This document shows positions 1 to 5,809 of a stretch of DNA of 6,206 nt, piece by piece. The notes beneath the pieces were generated by a model. That model ran no database searches. It was not told the origin of the DNA and was given only the letters and a program-made list of their open reading frames with translations. Numbering within the stretch: the first letter of the stretch is position 1; each line of letters begins with the position of its first letter. This DNA comes from Bacteroidales bacterium Bact_07 (GTDB lineage Bacteria; Bacteroidota; Bacteroidia; Bacteroidales; Tenuifilaceae), in contig LUYY01000166.1 in the NCBI GenBank assembly GCA_001603415.1, positions 1 through 6,206 of the forward strand, read 5' to 3'. A program made the translations under genes and the position numbers.

Positions 1-130
1 TTTGGCAGTAAAGTGCTTCGAAATGCCCAACGCTTCATACACCAACCGTTACACTAACCTTGCATTAAACCACCACCCATTAGGTTTTAAAAAATAGAAT
101 GAATAACTTCGCGTATCGAAGCGATACGAC
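1..130. other. meaB upstream region, possibly with the tail of a preceding gene
   Basis: No complete gene lies here. On the plus strand two frames are open from the window edge: one ends in TAA at 55-57 (18 codons) and one in TAG at 95-97 (31 codons). Either could be the 3' end of a gene that starts outside the window, and the second has a plausible codon mix, but neither tail is recognisable. TAACCTTG at 55-62 matches the Bacteroidota -7 element TAnnTTTG with one mismatch, without a convincing -33 element. A small open frame starts at ATG 99 and runs to TAG 168-170 (23 codons), overlapping the start of meaB in another frame. Confidence 0.3.
112..128 (+). promoter_or_regulatory. Perfect inverted repeat next to the meaB start codon
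   Basis: CGTATCG (112-118), a 3-base loop AAG, and CGATACG (122-128) form a perfect 7-bp stem ending two bases before the meaB ATG at 131. In RNA it would fold over the region a ribosome must contact. It could therefore limit translation initiation, or the DNA palindrome could bind a small protein dimer. There is no T-run after it, so it is not an intrinsic terminator. The palindrome is directly visible; any function is inference. Confidence 0.4.
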
Positions 131-1234
131 ATGGAAAAGGAAAAGAAAGAGGAGAAAAGTGCACTTATAGTAAATCCGGGCATTGAACAGCCACCCATAG
201 TTAACGAGGATGCCATTAAGCGTTTCAAGGCCAAAAAGCGCAGGCTGCTTAGCGTTGAGGAGTATATGGATGGCATCAGGAGCGGGAACATACCCATACT
301 TAGCCAGGCCATTACCCTTATTGAGAGCTCGCTGCCACAGCATCAGGAACTGGCAAGGGAACTGGTGGAGCATTGCTTGCCCCTTTCGGGGCGGTCGGTT
401 AGGATTGGTATAACCGGCGTGCCCGGCGTTGGCAAAAGCACATTTATTGAGGCGCTGGGAAGCACCATTACCAGCCAAGGTCATAAGCTGGCCGTGCTGG
501 CCGTTGACCCCAGCAGCGAACGGAGCAAAGGAAGCATACTGGGCGATAAAACCCGTATGGAAACACTAAGCGCCGATGCAAACGCCTTCATAAGGCCTTC
601 GCCATCGGCGGGTTCGCTGGGCGGAGTGGCCCGTAAAACACGCGAAACCATTATTCTGTGTGAGGCTGCCGGGTTCGATACCATTTTTATTGAAACCGTT
701 GGCGTAGGACAAAGCGAGGTGGCAGTCCACTCCATGGTCGATTTCTTCCTGCTGCTTATGCTTGCCGGTGCCGGCGATGAGCTGCAGGGTATTAAGCGCG
801 GCATAATGGAAATGGCCGATATGATTGCCATTACCAAAGCCGATGGCAATAATATCCAAAAAGCCAAACTGGCTCAGGCCGAGTACCAGAATGCGCTTCA
901 CCTTTTCCCTGCAACCGAATCGGGCTGGGTGCCCAAGGCGGTTACATGCTCATCGGTTTACAAAACCGGGATTACCGAGATATGGGAAACCGTTAACCAG
1001 TACATGGCCTTTACCAAGGCCAATGGCTACTTTAACCACAGGCGGAGCCAACAGGCAAAGTACTGGATGTACGAAACCATAAACGAGGAGCTGAAGAACC
1101 GCTTTTACCACAGCACACAAGTAAGCACCATGATTAAATGGATTGAGCATGAGGTAACGCACAACAAGTTGAGCTCATTTGCCGCCGCTCAAAAACTGCT
1201 CGATGTGTATTTCGGTCAGAATAGCGAAAAGTAG
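131..1234 (+). CDS. meaB: Methylmalonyl-CoA mutase-associated GTPase MeaB (ArgK/YgfD family)
   Basis: Cytoplasmic G3E-type P-loop GTPase, 367 residues. Family members bind adenosylcobalamin-dependent methylmalonyl-CoA mutase, protect it from inactivation and gate cofactor loading by GTP hydrolysis, serving the propionyl-CoA/succinyl-CoA interconversion. Visible motifs: Walker A GVPGVGKS at 96-103, DPSS at 126-129, the ETVGVGQSE switch segment at 188-196, and base-specificity motif TKAD at 235-238 (variant of NKxD). A helical, charged N-terminal arm precedes the G domain and a helical C-terminal segment (about 300-360) fits the dimerisation arm. Length is slightly above the roughly 330 residues of E. 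coli ArgK, the excess being a Lys/Glu-rich N-terminus. ATG 131 is the only usable start: the frame is closed by TAA at 104-106 and has no other start codon before it. The mutase genes are not in the window. The gene looks more GC-rich than the kinase region. Six bases separate it from the ThiF-like gene, suggesting co-transcription. Confidence 0.95.
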   Translation: MEKEKKEEKSALIVNPGIEQPPIVNEDAIKRFKAKKRRLLSVEEYMDGIRSGNIPILSQAITLIESSLPQHQELARELVEHCLPLSGRSVRIGITGVPGVGKSTFIEALGSTITSQGHKLAVLAVDPSSERSKGSILGDKTRMETLSADANAFIRPSPSAGSLGGVARKTRETIILCEAAGFDTIFIETVGVGQSEVAVHSMVDFFLLLMLAGAGDELQGIKRGIMEMADMIAITKADGNNIQKAKLAQAEYQNALHLFPATESGWVPKAVTCSSVYKTGITEIWETVNQYMAFTKANGYFNHRRSQQAKYWMYETINEELKNRFYHSTQVSTMIKWIEHEVTHNKLSSFAAAQKLLDVYFGQNSEK

Positions 1235-1240
1235 CCTGAT

Positions 1241-1828
1241 ATGAACTTTGACGAAATTAAACGACGATTAAAACAATTCACCGTTGGCATTGCAGGTGCA
1301 GGTGGACTTGGCAGCAATATCGCCATGCACCTAACCCGTGTTGGTATTGGCAAGCTTATTGTTGCCGATTTTGATGTGGTTCAGGAGAGCAACCTGAACA
1401 GGCAGTTCTACTTCAGGCATCAGCTTGGCACTAAAAAGGTTGATGCCCTTGAGGCCAACCTGCTGGCCATTAACCCGGAACTGCACATTGAGGTTCACGA
1501 TATCAAACTCGATGCACAAAGTATTGCTAAAATTTATAGCGATGTTGACGTTATGGTTGAGGCATTCGACAAGGCCGAGATGAAGGAGATTATTGCCGAG
1601 GTGTTTCAAAGTGAGTATCCCAATATCCCATTGGTCATGGGCAATGGAATGGCCGGATGGGGCAAATCGAACGATATGAGGGTGCGCCAATTCGGTAACC
1701 TATACATCTGTGGCGATGGGGTATCGGAAATTGCCGATGAACTCCCGCCGCTTTCGCCCCGTGTGGGTATCTGTGCAGCCATGCAGGCCAACGTGGTTCT
1801 GGAAATTCTGCTGGGTAGTGGCAAGTAA
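1241..1828 (+). CDS. thiF: Short-form ThiF/HesA/MoeB-family adenylyltransferase (E1-like)
   Basis: Single Rossmann-type E1-like domain, 195 residues. ThiF enzymes activate the C-terminal glycine of the sulfur carrier ThiS with ATP, giving ThiS-adenylate for thiazole synthesis in thiamine formation. Visible: nucleotide-binding loop GAGGLGSN at 19-26, the acidic strand end VADFD (41-45), the family signature NLNRQ at 51-55, Lys66 in KKVDAL, and FD at 109-110 where relatives bind Mg2+. The ending SPRVGICAAMQAN (172-184) fits the short ThiF 'family 2' as I remember it. It is shorter than E. coli ThiF or MoeB (about 250 residues). It has only two cysteines, C157 and C178, and lacks the paired CxxC zinc motifs. 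No ThiS or other thiamine gene is nearby, so the carrier could be ThiS or another ubiquitin-like protein. It follows meaB by six bases and has no promoter of its own that I can see. Confidence 0.85.
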   Translation: MNFDEIKRRLKQFTVGIAGAGGLGSNIAMHLTRVGIGKLIVADFDVVQESNLNRQFYFRHQLGTKKVDALEANLLAINPELHIEVHDIKLDAQSIAKIYSDVDVMVEAFDKAEMKEIIAEVFQSEYPNIPLVMGNGMAGWGKSNDMRVRQFGNLYICGDGVSEIADELPPLSPRVGICAAMQANVVLEILLGSGK

Positions 1829-1871
1829 ACCGAAGTACCATGAATTAACAAATTCAAAAGGGTTAATTATC

Positions 1872-1931
1872 GGAGGGATGAGGCGGGATGAGGCGGAATG
1901 AGTCGGAATGAGTCGGAATAGACCGAATGTG
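1872..1931 (+). repeat. 10-bp tandem array, G(G/T)CGGAATGA type
   Basis: Six consecutive 10-base units: GGAGGGATGA, GGCGGGATGA, GGCGGAATGA, GTCGGAATGA, GTCGGAATAG, ACCGAATGTG. Neighbouring units are most alike and the last two decay. The period is close to one DNA helical turn. Ten is not a multiple of three, so the TGA in each unit closes a different reading frame each time. Confidence 0.85.
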
Positions 1932-1933
1932 AT

Positions 1934-1983
1934 GGAGTTAGAGGAAGTTAGAGGAAGTTAGAAGAAGTTAAAGGAAGTTAGAG
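1934..1983 (+). repeat. 10-bp tandem array, GAAGTTAGAG type
   Basis: Five units with the same 10-base period but another sequence: GGAGTTAGAG, GAAGTTAGAG, GAAGTTAGAA, GAAGTTAAAG, GAAGTTAGAG. It follows the first array almost without a break and nearly in phase. Both unit types share a GGAA core when read from the preceding G. The strand is almost pure purine plus T, so the complement is C/T-rich. Only eroded remnants are seen at the matching place in copy 2 (about 5899-5930). Confidence 0.85.
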
Positions 1984-2100
1984 GCAAGGTGAACAGTTAA
2001 ACCCAACAATAATGGGGCGGAAAAGTCTTGAATGAGTAGAAATTGTAGAATGGAAGGGAATTAGAGTAGGTTAAACCAAAATGGGGAGGCAACATTTTTA

Positions 2101-2224
2101 GAGAATATTAGTCAATCGAAACCCGAAAAGCATTTAAAACAAATTGCTTGTGCTGACTTATCGAGGCAATCACGACTTATCAAAATCTTTTTAATTGCAA
2201 CCTTGCCCTAATAACACCACACCA
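2101..2224. other. Non-coding stretch between the repeat element and the ribE promoter
   Basis: A/T-rich and without a plausible gene on either strand. It contains a direct repeat GACTTATC at 2155-2162 and 2174-2181 (19 bases start to start). A weak 4-bp hairpin, CACC at 2220-2223 with GGTG at 2230-2233, touches its right end and has no following T-run. No riboswitch-like structure was found. Confidence 0.4.
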
Positions 2225-2261
2225 TTTGAGGTGGGCAAAATCAATTTATACCTTATCTTTG
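2225..2261 (+). promoter_or_regulatory. Bacteroidota-type promoter of ribE
   Basis: TATCTTTG at 2254-2261 matches the Bacteroidota -7 consensus TAnnTTTG exactly and lies 23 bases before the ribE ATG. TTTG at 2225-2228 is the likeliest -33 element, but its 25-base spacer is longer than the usual 19-21, so the upstream half is uncertain. Transcription would start near 2267-2270, leaving a leader under 20 bases, too short for an FMN riboswitch. Confidence 0.65.
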
Positions 2262-2284
2262 CATCAAAGTAAAAATCAAACATT

Positions 2285-2908
2285 ATGTTTTCAGGAATAG
2301 TTGAAGAACCGGCAAAAGTAGTAGCCCTTGAACGGGAAAAGGAAAACCTGCATATCACCCTAACCTGTTCGTTTGTAAAGGATTTGAAGATAGACCAAAG
2401 CATTTCGCACAACGGAGTTTGCCTAACAGTGGTGAGAAAGGACGAGAATACCTATACCGTAACAGCCATTAAGGAAACCCTGGAAAAATCGAACCTTGGT
2501 TTGCTAAAGGTAGGCGACAAGGTGAATGTGGAGCGCAGCATGAAAATCGACAGCCTGCTCGACGGACATATGGTGCAGGGCCATGTTGACCAAACCGCAG
2601 TGTGTACCGATGTTAGCGAGGCCGATGGTAGCTGGTACTACACCTTTGAGTACGACCCATCCCGAGGAAATATAACCGTTGAAAAGGGCTCCATTGCTGT
2701 GAATGGGGTTAGTCTCACCGTGGTAAACTCGCGCAATAACTCGTTTCAGGTTGCTATCATCCCTTACACATACGAGCATACAAACTTCCACGAGATAAGG
2801 AAAGGAACCGTTGTAAACCTTGAGTTCGACATTGTTGGAAAGTACATCACCAAAATTCTTAAGCAATACCTTGAATCGGGACAACTAAACAGGCTTACGG
2901 GCAAGTAA
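2285..2908 (+). CDS. ribE: Riboflavin synthase, alpha subunit
   Basis: Catalyses the last step of riboflavin synthesis: two 6,7-dimethyl-8-ribityllumazine molecules dismutate to riboflavin and 5-amino-6-ribitylaminouracil. It acts in the cytoplasm as a trimer. The 207-residue length fits the family (E. coli 213). It starts with the near-invariant MFSGIVEE and contains two lumazine-binding barrel repeats. The first, about residues 1-95, carries SHNGVCLTVV (41-50) with the family's conserved Cys at 46. The second, about 96-190, begins at GHMVQGHVD (94-102) and carries the matching VNGVSLTVV (139-147). The C-terminal helix KYITKILKQ (187-194) fits the trimerisation helix. ATG 2285 is fixed by the N-terminal motif; the A-rich leader has no Shine-Dalgarno sequence. 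Four bases separate it from the kinase gene, so both probably share one transcript. No other riboflavin gene is in the window. The symbol ribC is also used for this protein. Confidence 0.96.
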   Translation: MFSGIVEEPAKVVALEREKENLHITLTCSFVKDLKIDQSISHNGVCLTVVRKDENTYTVTAIKETLEKSNLGLLKVGDKVNVERSMKIDSLLDGHMVQGHVDQTAVCTDVSEADGSWYYTFEYDPSRGNITVEKGSIAVNGVSLTVVNSRNNSFQVAIIPYTYEHTNFHEIRKGTVVNLEFDIVGKYITKILKQYLESGQLNRLTGK

Positions 2909-2912
2909 AAGA

Positions 2913-3971
2913 ATGGCGGCTAAAAAAATCATTGAAACCCCCCGATCCCTATCGCTAATAATTGCAATCATTGTAAGCCTGATTACAGGGCTTGGCTTTC
3001 TGTTCATCACCAGTATTAGTCAAAGCCAGCAACTACTCACGCTGTTTGCCTTTACCCTTTTTGTTTTTACGGTAACCTATCTGTGTAGCCTTATACTTGT
3101 TAATCTTTTCGTATCGAAAAGGATAAAGCCGCTATACAAGGCTCTTTATAGCGTTGATAAGGCCAGTGCCGACCTTGTGGATGAGCTTGACCAGAATAAT
3201 CTTTTACAAAGGCTTGAGTACGACTTGCGGGTATGGGCCGAATCCAAAACCGACGAAATAGATAGGCTTAAGCAGATGGAGCGATACCGCAAGGAGTTTT
3301 TGGGAAATGTTTCGCATGAACTAAAAACCCCCATTTTCAATATACAGGGATATGTTCTTACGCTCCTTGATGGCGGACTGGAAGATTCCTCTATAAACCG
3401 CCGGTATCTTGAGCGAACCGAAAAAAGCATAAATCGCCTAATTGGCATTGTAGAGGATCTTGAGCTAATTACCAAGCTCGAGGCCGGAGAGCTACAGCTC
3501 AACCTGGAACGCTTCAACATTATCAACCTGATTGAAGAGACATTCGAAGCCCTTGAGCAAAGGGCAAAACAAAAAAATATCACTCTCAAGTTTGACAAGG
3601 AATACAGTAAGGCTATTTGGGTTTATGCCGATAAGAAAAGGATTTCGCAAGTGCTTTATAATCTCATTATCAATTCCATTTTTTACGGGAAGGACAATGG
3701 AACAACAACCGTATCGGTTACCGATATTGGCACAAGGGTACAGGTTGAAGTAAACGATAATGGTATAGGGATTGACCAAAAGGATTTACCCCGTATCTTT
3801 GAGCGGTTCTACAGGGTTGATAAAAGCCGATCGCGCGAGCAAGGAGGAACCGGGCTTGGCCTTGCCATTGTGAAACACATTATTGAAGGCCATAAACAGG
3901 TTATTGGCGTACGCAGTAGCCTAAACCAGGGAACCACATTTAGCTTTACGCTTGATAAGCCGGGGAAATAA
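2913..3971 (+). CDS. Membrane-bound sensor histidine kinase, PhoR-like, Bacteroidota type
   Basis: Inner-membrane two-component kinase of 352 residues. Two hydrophobic segments (about 12-34 and 41-67) are separated by only about six residues, SISQSQ, so there is almost no periplasmic sensor domain. A linker with RIKPLYKAL (70-78), reminiscent of a degenerate HAMP, leads to a charged helical stretch. The HisKA domain carries FLGNVSHELKTP with phospho-acceptor His135. The ATPase domain has the N box around NLIINS (250-255), DNGIGI (282-287), the F box FERFYRVD (296-303) and GGTGLGLAIVKHI (311-323), so all catalytic boxes are present. Its core resembles a kinase widespread in Bacteroidota that is usually encoded next to an OmpR/PhoB-type regulator. 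Here no regulator is adjacent: ribE is four bases upstream and the next gene is convergent. The signal is unknown; the short loop suggests sensing within the membrane or through a partner. Confidence 0.93.
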   Translation: MAAKKIIETPRSLSLIIAIIVSLITGLGFLFITSISQSQQLLTLFAFTLFVFTVTYLCSLILVNLFVSKRIKPLYKALYSVDKASADLVDELDQNNLLQRLEYDLRVWAESKTDEIDRLKQMERYRKEFLGNVSHELKTPIFNIQGYVLTLLDGGLEDSSINRRYLERTEKSINRLIGIVEDLELITKLEAGELQLNLERFNIINLIEETFEALEQRAKQKNITLKFDKEYSKAIWVYADKKRISQVLYNLIINSIFYGKDNGTTTVSVTDIGTRVQVEVNDNGIGIDQKDLPRIFERFYRVDKSRSREQGGTGLGLAIVKHIIEGHKQVIGVRSSLNQGTTFSFTLDKPGK

Positions 3972-3991
3972 GCATCGAAACTAAATCATAC

Positions 3992-4867
3992 CTAATACTC
4001 TATAATCTGTTGCCGCCTATCGCGCGAGGGGTAAAGCTCGTATCGCAATGCCTGATAGTCGATTAGCTTTCCCTCGGAATTAAAAACCGAAATAAACTTG
4101 AGCATGCCCTTATCGTTATACTCAAGGGTTGTGCGGGTTATTAAATTTCCCGATTGATCGAGTTCTTCAACCGCTGAACGCAGGTTCTTTTTATTGTACT
4201 CGTACCTGAAACTTTTCACCACCTTTCGTCCATCGGAATAGGTTTTGGTAATGGTTTCGGCCACCTTCCTGCCCAGCGAATCGTAAACCGGTTTGCAGAT
4301 TATACTCATGATGGAATCAACCGGAACATAACCCTTTGAGGCCTTAACCTGACGCTGTATTTCAGTACCATATGTATCGAACACCGACTTAGTTCGGTAA
4401 ACCCTTTTCCCCTTGCTATTGGTAGCATCAACCTGGATAGGTAGCCTGTTCTGGTACTTGAAGGTAAGCGTAACGTAATGGAGAGTATCGCCGGTGTTAA
4501 CCATGTAAACCTTTTGGGTGGCAATCAGTGAATCGGGAGTATAGGTAAACAGGCTGTACCTGAAAAGTTTTTCGTTATCAAATTCATCGGTTCTCACAAT
4601 TTGCCGCCCCTCATAAGTATGCCAAATGTAACGGTACACCCTTTGGGTTTCATATTCGCGGAAAAGGATAGTATGCACTCTATCGAGCGAATCCTTAATC
4701 TCTTGCTTAATGGCTCTGCTATTAACTGTGCGTTTCCCGTCCTGTATCTCGTAACGGCTGGTAACTATTACACGCCGTACATTTTGTGGTGGTCGGTTTT
4801 GTGCTTCTGCATTCATTAAACTAACCATCAGTAGTACAACAACTAAGGGGGTAACTTTTAGCCTCAT
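3992..4867 (-). CDS. Secreted or surface protein of unknown function with YD/RHS-like repeats
   Basis: I do not recognise a named family. From the ATG at 4865-4867 the protein has 291 residues. It begins with a clear signal peptide: basic MRLK, hydrophobic core about 5-18, and a likely cut after AEA at 22 before Gln23. No lipobox cysteine is present; the only Cys is at 191. The mature part is rich in Tyr, Arg, Lys and Thr. It contains recurring turn motifs of the YD/RHS kind, such as YDSLGRK (195-201), YSDGRKV (210-216), LDQSGNL (236-242), YNDKGML (250-256) and FNSEGKL (262-268). Turn glycines are repeatedly 14 residues apart (153/167, 199/213, 240/254), suggesting beta-hairpin repeats. A TTG at 4889-4891 would add eight residues, but the ATG gives a better signal peptide. 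It lacks the conserved core and toxin tail of true RHS proteins. It converges on the kinase with a 20-base gap lacking a visible terminator and diverges from dapD. Confidence 0.75.
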   Translation of the reverse strand: MRLKVTPLVVVLLMVSLMNAEAQNRPPQNVRRVIVTSRYEIQDGKRTVNSRAIKQEIKDSLDRVHTILFREYETQRVYRYIWHTYEGRQIVRTDEFDNEKLFRYSLFTYTPDSLIATQKVYMVNTGDTLHYVTLTFKYQNRLPIQVDATNSKGKRVYRTKSVFDTYGTEIQRQVKASKGYVPVDSIMSIICKPVYDSLGRKVAETITKTYSDGRKVVKSFRYEYNKKNLRSAVEELDQSGNLITRTTLEYNDKGMLKFISVFNSEGKLIDYQALRYELYPSRDRRQQIIEY

Positions 4868-4940
4868 AGCAAACAGTTTTTTATGTTGCAATTTAACGAA
4901 TTTTTTCCTTAAAGGTTTTGTGATAAATCTGCTTTGAAAA

Positions 4941-4973
4941 ATTGAGCAGTAAACTCCCTATTTGCTACATTTG
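4941..4973 (+). promoter_or_regulatory. Bacteroidota-type promoter of dapD
   Basis: TACATTTG at 4966-4973 matches TAnnTTTG exactly. ATTG at 4941-4944 serves as -33 element with a 21-base spacer, within the expected 19-21. Transcription should start near 4979-4982, leaving about ten bases before the ATG at 4991. This supports ATG 4991 over the TTG at 4982 as the start. The 123-base divergent gap also has to hold the promoter of the minus-strand gene, for which I see only a weak candidate. Confidence 0.75.
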
Positions 4974-4990
4974 CAAAAATTTTGAGATTG

Positions 4991-5809
4991 ATGCATGAAA
5001 ATTTAAAACAACTTGTTGAGCAAGCCTGGGGAAATAGGGAACTTCTTAACCAAAAAGATTACATCCAGGGCATCGAAGAGGTAATTGACTTACTCAATAA
5101 CGGTCAAATCCGTGTTGCAGAGCCCAACGAAAATGGATGGCTGGTAAACGAATGGGTAAAAAAGGCCGTACTCATGTATTTCCCTATCCGTAAGCTGGAG
5201 GTAATGGAGGCAGGCATTCTGGAATTCTATGATAAAATCCCCCTTAAGCGAAATTTTAGTGCGATTGGTGTTCGTGCAGTACCGCATGCCATTGCCCGCT
5301 ATGGTAGTTACCTGGCAAAGGGAGTGGTTCTGATGCCCTCGTATGTGAATATTGGTGCTTACGTTGATGAGGGAACCATGGTCGATACCTGGGCTACAGT
5401 GGGTTCGTGCGCACAAGTTGGAAAAGGTGTTCACCTGAGTGGCGGCGTTGGGATTGGAGGCGTGCTCGAGCCCGTTCAAGCTGCACCGGTTATAATTGAA
5501 GATGGCTGCTTTGTTGGATCACGATGTATTATTGTTGAGGGTGTCCGTATTGGCCGCGAGGCCGTGCTGGGCGCCAATGTGGTGATAACCCAATCAACAA
5601 AAATTATCGATGTGTCGGGATTAGAACCGGTTGAATACCGTGGCTATGTTCCGGAACGTTCGGTTGTTATTCCGGGCTCCTACACAAAGAAATTCCCCGC
5701 TGGCGAATATCAGGTTTCGTGTGCTCTTATTATTGGCAAACGCAAAGAATCGACCGACCTAAAAACCTCGCTCAACAATGCCCTTAGGGATTTTGGGGTG
5801 AGTGTTTAA
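4991..5809 (+). CDS. dapD: 2,3,4,5-tetrahydropyridine-2,6-dicarboxylate N-succinyltransferase
   Basis: Transfers succinyl from succinyl-CoA to tetrahydrodipicolinate, giving N-succinyl-2-amino-6-ketopimelate, in the succinylase branch to meso-diaminopimelate (peptidoglycan) and lysine. It is a cytoplasmic trimer. From ATG 4991 it has 272 residues, close to E. coli DapD (274), and aligns with it over nearly all its length from memory. The N-terminal helical domain (about 1-100) includes NGQIRVAE (37-44) and VNEWVKKAVL (52-61). The left-handed beta-helix follows with hexapeptide repeats, including MPSYVNIGAYVDEGTMVD (115-132), WATVGSCAQVGKGVHLSGG (134-152) and GVLEP (157-161). Asp132 and Glu183 (in VEGV) appear to match the catalytic Asp and Glu of E. 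coli DapD. The succinyl-type enzyme is favoured over the acetyl-type DapH by length and these motifs. A TTG three codons upstream is less likely to be the start given the promoter position. No other dap gene is in the window. Confidence 0.96.
   Translation: MHENLKQLVEQAWGNRELLNQKDYIQGIEEVIDLLNNGQIRVAEPNENGWLVNEWVKKAVLMYFPIRKLEVMEAGILEFYDKIPLKRNFSAIGVRAVPHAIARYGSYLAKGVVLMPSYVNIGAYVDEGTMVDTWATVGSCAQVGKGVHLSGGVGIGGVLEPVQAAPVIIEDGCFVGSRCIIVEGVRIGREAVLGANVVITQSTKIIDVSGLEPVEYRGYVPERSVVIPGSYTKKFPAGEYQVSCALIIGKRKESTDLKTSLNNALRDFGVSV

Larger units (their letters stand above)
1829..2100 (+). repeat. Intergenic repeat element, copy 1 (after thiF)
   Basis: Non-coding stretch beginning directly behind the thiF stop codon. 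In order it contains: left motif AAGTACCATGAATT (1833-1846), a 10-bp array of GGAATGAGTC type (1872-1931), the block TGATGGAGTTA (1930-1940), a second 10-bp array of GAAGTTAGAG type (1934-1983), the block GTGAACAGTTAAACCCA (1989-2005), a purine-rich part with TTAGAGTAGGTTAAACC (2061-2077), and a run of five T at 2095-2099. The same motifs in the same order and orientation occur after dapD at 5810-6047. The right boundary is approximate. No protein is encoded: TGA and TAG recur in all forward frames. Function and family name are unknown to me. Confidence 0.75.

Noticed and set aside
481..901. Long open frames on the minus strand inside meaB
   Set aside because: They lie wholly within a well-supported conserved gene, have no recognisable products, and are expected from its GC-rich codon usage.
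1710..1901. Plus-strand open frame running from thiF into the first repeat array
   Set aside because: It overlaps conserved thiF codons in another frame and ends in the tandem repeat; the product has no recognisable features.
1872..1983. CRISPR array
   Set aside because: Units are 10 bases in direct tandem without spacers, and no cas genes are present.
2220..2233. Hairpin CACC/GGTG as terminator or operator
   Set aside because: The stem is four base pairs, no T-run follows, and it overlaps the putative -33 element; it could easily be chance.
2262..2284. FMN riboswitch before ribE
   Set aside because: The predicted leader is under 20 bases and the upstream gap shows none of the conserved RFN-element segments.
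4868..4891. TTG start giving the minus-strand secreted protein eight more residues
   Set aside because: The downstream ATG gives a compact, typical signal peptide and is a stronger start codon.
4982..4990. TTG start giving a DapD three residues longer
   Set aside because: The promoter places the transcript start at about this position, and ATG 4991 gives a normal family length.
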